DNA of 6,565 bases from contig JABDRK010000281.1 in assembly GCA_013041785.1 (NCBI GenBank), forward strand, positions 1 through 6,565, in the 5' to 3' direction. This document shows, piece by piece, positions 6,022 to 6,565 of the stretch. The DNA is from Eudoraea sp. (GTDB lineage Bacteria; Bacteroidota; Bacteroidia; Flavobacteriales; Flavobacteriaceae). The notes beneath the pieces are model-generated. The model was not told the origin of the DNA. It did not search any database and worked only from the letters and a program-made list of their open reading frames with translations. Within the stretch, counting starts at the first letter, position 1. Each line of letters opens with the position of its first letter. Made by a program: the position numbers and the translations under genes.

Positions 6022-6565
6022 ATGTATGCAATTGTAGAGATAGCAGGGCAGCAATTCAAAGTTGCGAAAGACCAGAAGGTATATGTACACCGCCTGAAAG
6101 AAGAAGAAGGAAAGAAAGTAACTTTTCATGACGTTCTTTTACTGGAAGACGGCAAGGACATTACCGTTGGCGCCCCGGCTATAGACGGAGCCGCAGTAGA
6201 GGCTAAAGTCGTAAAACACCTGAAAGGAGACAAGGTAATTGTCTTCAAGAAAAAAAGGCGTAAAGGTTACCGGGTAAAGAATGGCCATCGCCAGCAATTA
6301 ACAGAATTGTTGATCGAAGGAATCGTAGCCAAGGGATCTAAAAAAACAACAGCCAAGAAAGCAGAGGTAGCGAAACCTGCTCCAGCTGCTAGGAAAGCAG
6401 AAAAGCCAGCTAAGGAAGCACCTAAAAAGGAAGCGACCAAAAAAGCAACACCTAAGGCCAAAGCAGAAAAACCAACTGCTGACCTTAGCAAAAAGACTGT
6501 AGCTGAATTAAAGGAAATGGCTAAAGCCAAAGGAATCTCAGGGATTTCTTCAATGAAGAAGGCCG
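6022..6565 (+). CDS. rplU: 50S ribosomal protein L21 with C-terminal extension (3' end outside window)
   Basis: The frame from ATG 6022 stays open to the window end, giving 181 residues. Residues 1-103 are a complete bacterial L21, a 23S rRNA-binding protein of the large subunit. It starts with the typical MYAIVEIAGQQFKV and ends with the basic signature from KKKRRKGYRVKNGHRQ (76-91) to LTELLIEGIVAKG. Ordinary L21 is about 100-105 residues, so everything after is extra: a Lys/Ala/Pro/Glu-rich linker (about 104-153) resembling a histone H1-like tail, then the start of a small helical domain (154 onward; DLSKKTVAELKEMAKAKGI, then SSMKK) resembling SAP/HeH or Rho N-terminal nucleic-acid-binding folds. 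rpmA (L27) commonly follows rplU but is not visible here. A second ATG at 6026 is out of frame. The gene has its own strong promoter and leader. Confidence 0.97.
   Translation, partial: MYAIVEIAGQQFKVAKDQKVYVHRLKEEEGKKVTFHDVLLLEDGKDITVGAPAIDGAAVEAKVVKHLKGDKVIVFKKKRRKGYRVKNGHRQQLTELLIEGIVAKGSKKTTAKKAEVAKPAPAARKAEKPAKEAPKKEATKKATPKAKAEKPTADLSKKTVAELKEMAKAKGISGISSMKKA

Noticed and set aside
6267..6530. Leftward Ala/Phe/Leu-rich open frame opposite rplU
   Set aside because: It mirrors the Lys/Ala-rich L21 tail. Its apparent hydrophobicity comes from reading AAG/GCA repeats backwards.
1..6565. Search for CRISPR arrays, tRNAs, insertion sequences, toxin-antitoxin or defence genes
   Set aside because: No regularly spaced repeats, cloverleaf, transposase motifs or small toxin/antitoxin pairs were seen by eye; the region looks like ordinary chromosome.

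Overview
The window looks like chromosomal DNA of a member of the Bacteroidota, most likely the Flavobacteriaceae. Three things point there. Two clear TAnnTTTG promoter elements are present, the -7 form used by the Bacteroidota housekeeping sigma factor. Shine-Dalgarno sequences are weak or absent. The gene content also fits: a paired periplasmic M16 peptidase operon with a fused C-terminal domain, a DUF4199-like membrane protein, and an L21 with a long Lys/Ala tail. I cannot name a genus. No insertion sequence, phage gene, CRISPR array, tRNA or rRNA was recognised, and coding density is high: the longest gaps are about 130 bases.

Layout. (1) Bases 1-444 (+) are the 3' part of a PLP-dependent serine/threonine dehydratase or serine racemase. 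(2) Its stop codon shares the palindrome CTAG with the stop of a convergent small lipoprotein gene (441-863, -). (3) An 85-base divergent spacer separates that lipoprotein from an EamA-family drug/metabolite transporter (949-1854, +). (4) The transporter converges on a leftward two-gene operon. Its upstream gene (3948-5270, -) encodes a catalytic M16 zinc peptidase. Its downstream gene (1865-3946, -) encodes an M16 homologue that has lost every zinc-binding residue but carries a C-terminal LolA-like domain. The operon's strong intrinsic terminator lies inside the last codons of the transporter gene. (5) A 128-base divergent spacer with short repeats leads to a four-helix membrane protein, probably DUF4199 (5399-5890, +). 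(6) A well-formed promoter and a leader of about 70 bases precede rplU (6022 to the window end, +), encoding ribosomal protein L21 with a Lys/Ala/Pro-rich linker and the start of a SAP/Rho-N-like helical domain.

How they work together. The only clear functional unit is the M16 pair. One subunit carries the HxxEH zinc site and lacks the Arg/Tyr pair; the other shows exactly the reverse. This is the pattern of a heterodimeric M16B peptidase, here predicted to be periplasmic. The other genes look like unrelated housekeeping or accessory functions. The points most worth a second look are the LolA-like fusion on the inactive M16 subunit, the terminator embedded in the opposing coding sequence, the L21 extension and the rplU leader. 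I see no convincing new defence or mobile system.
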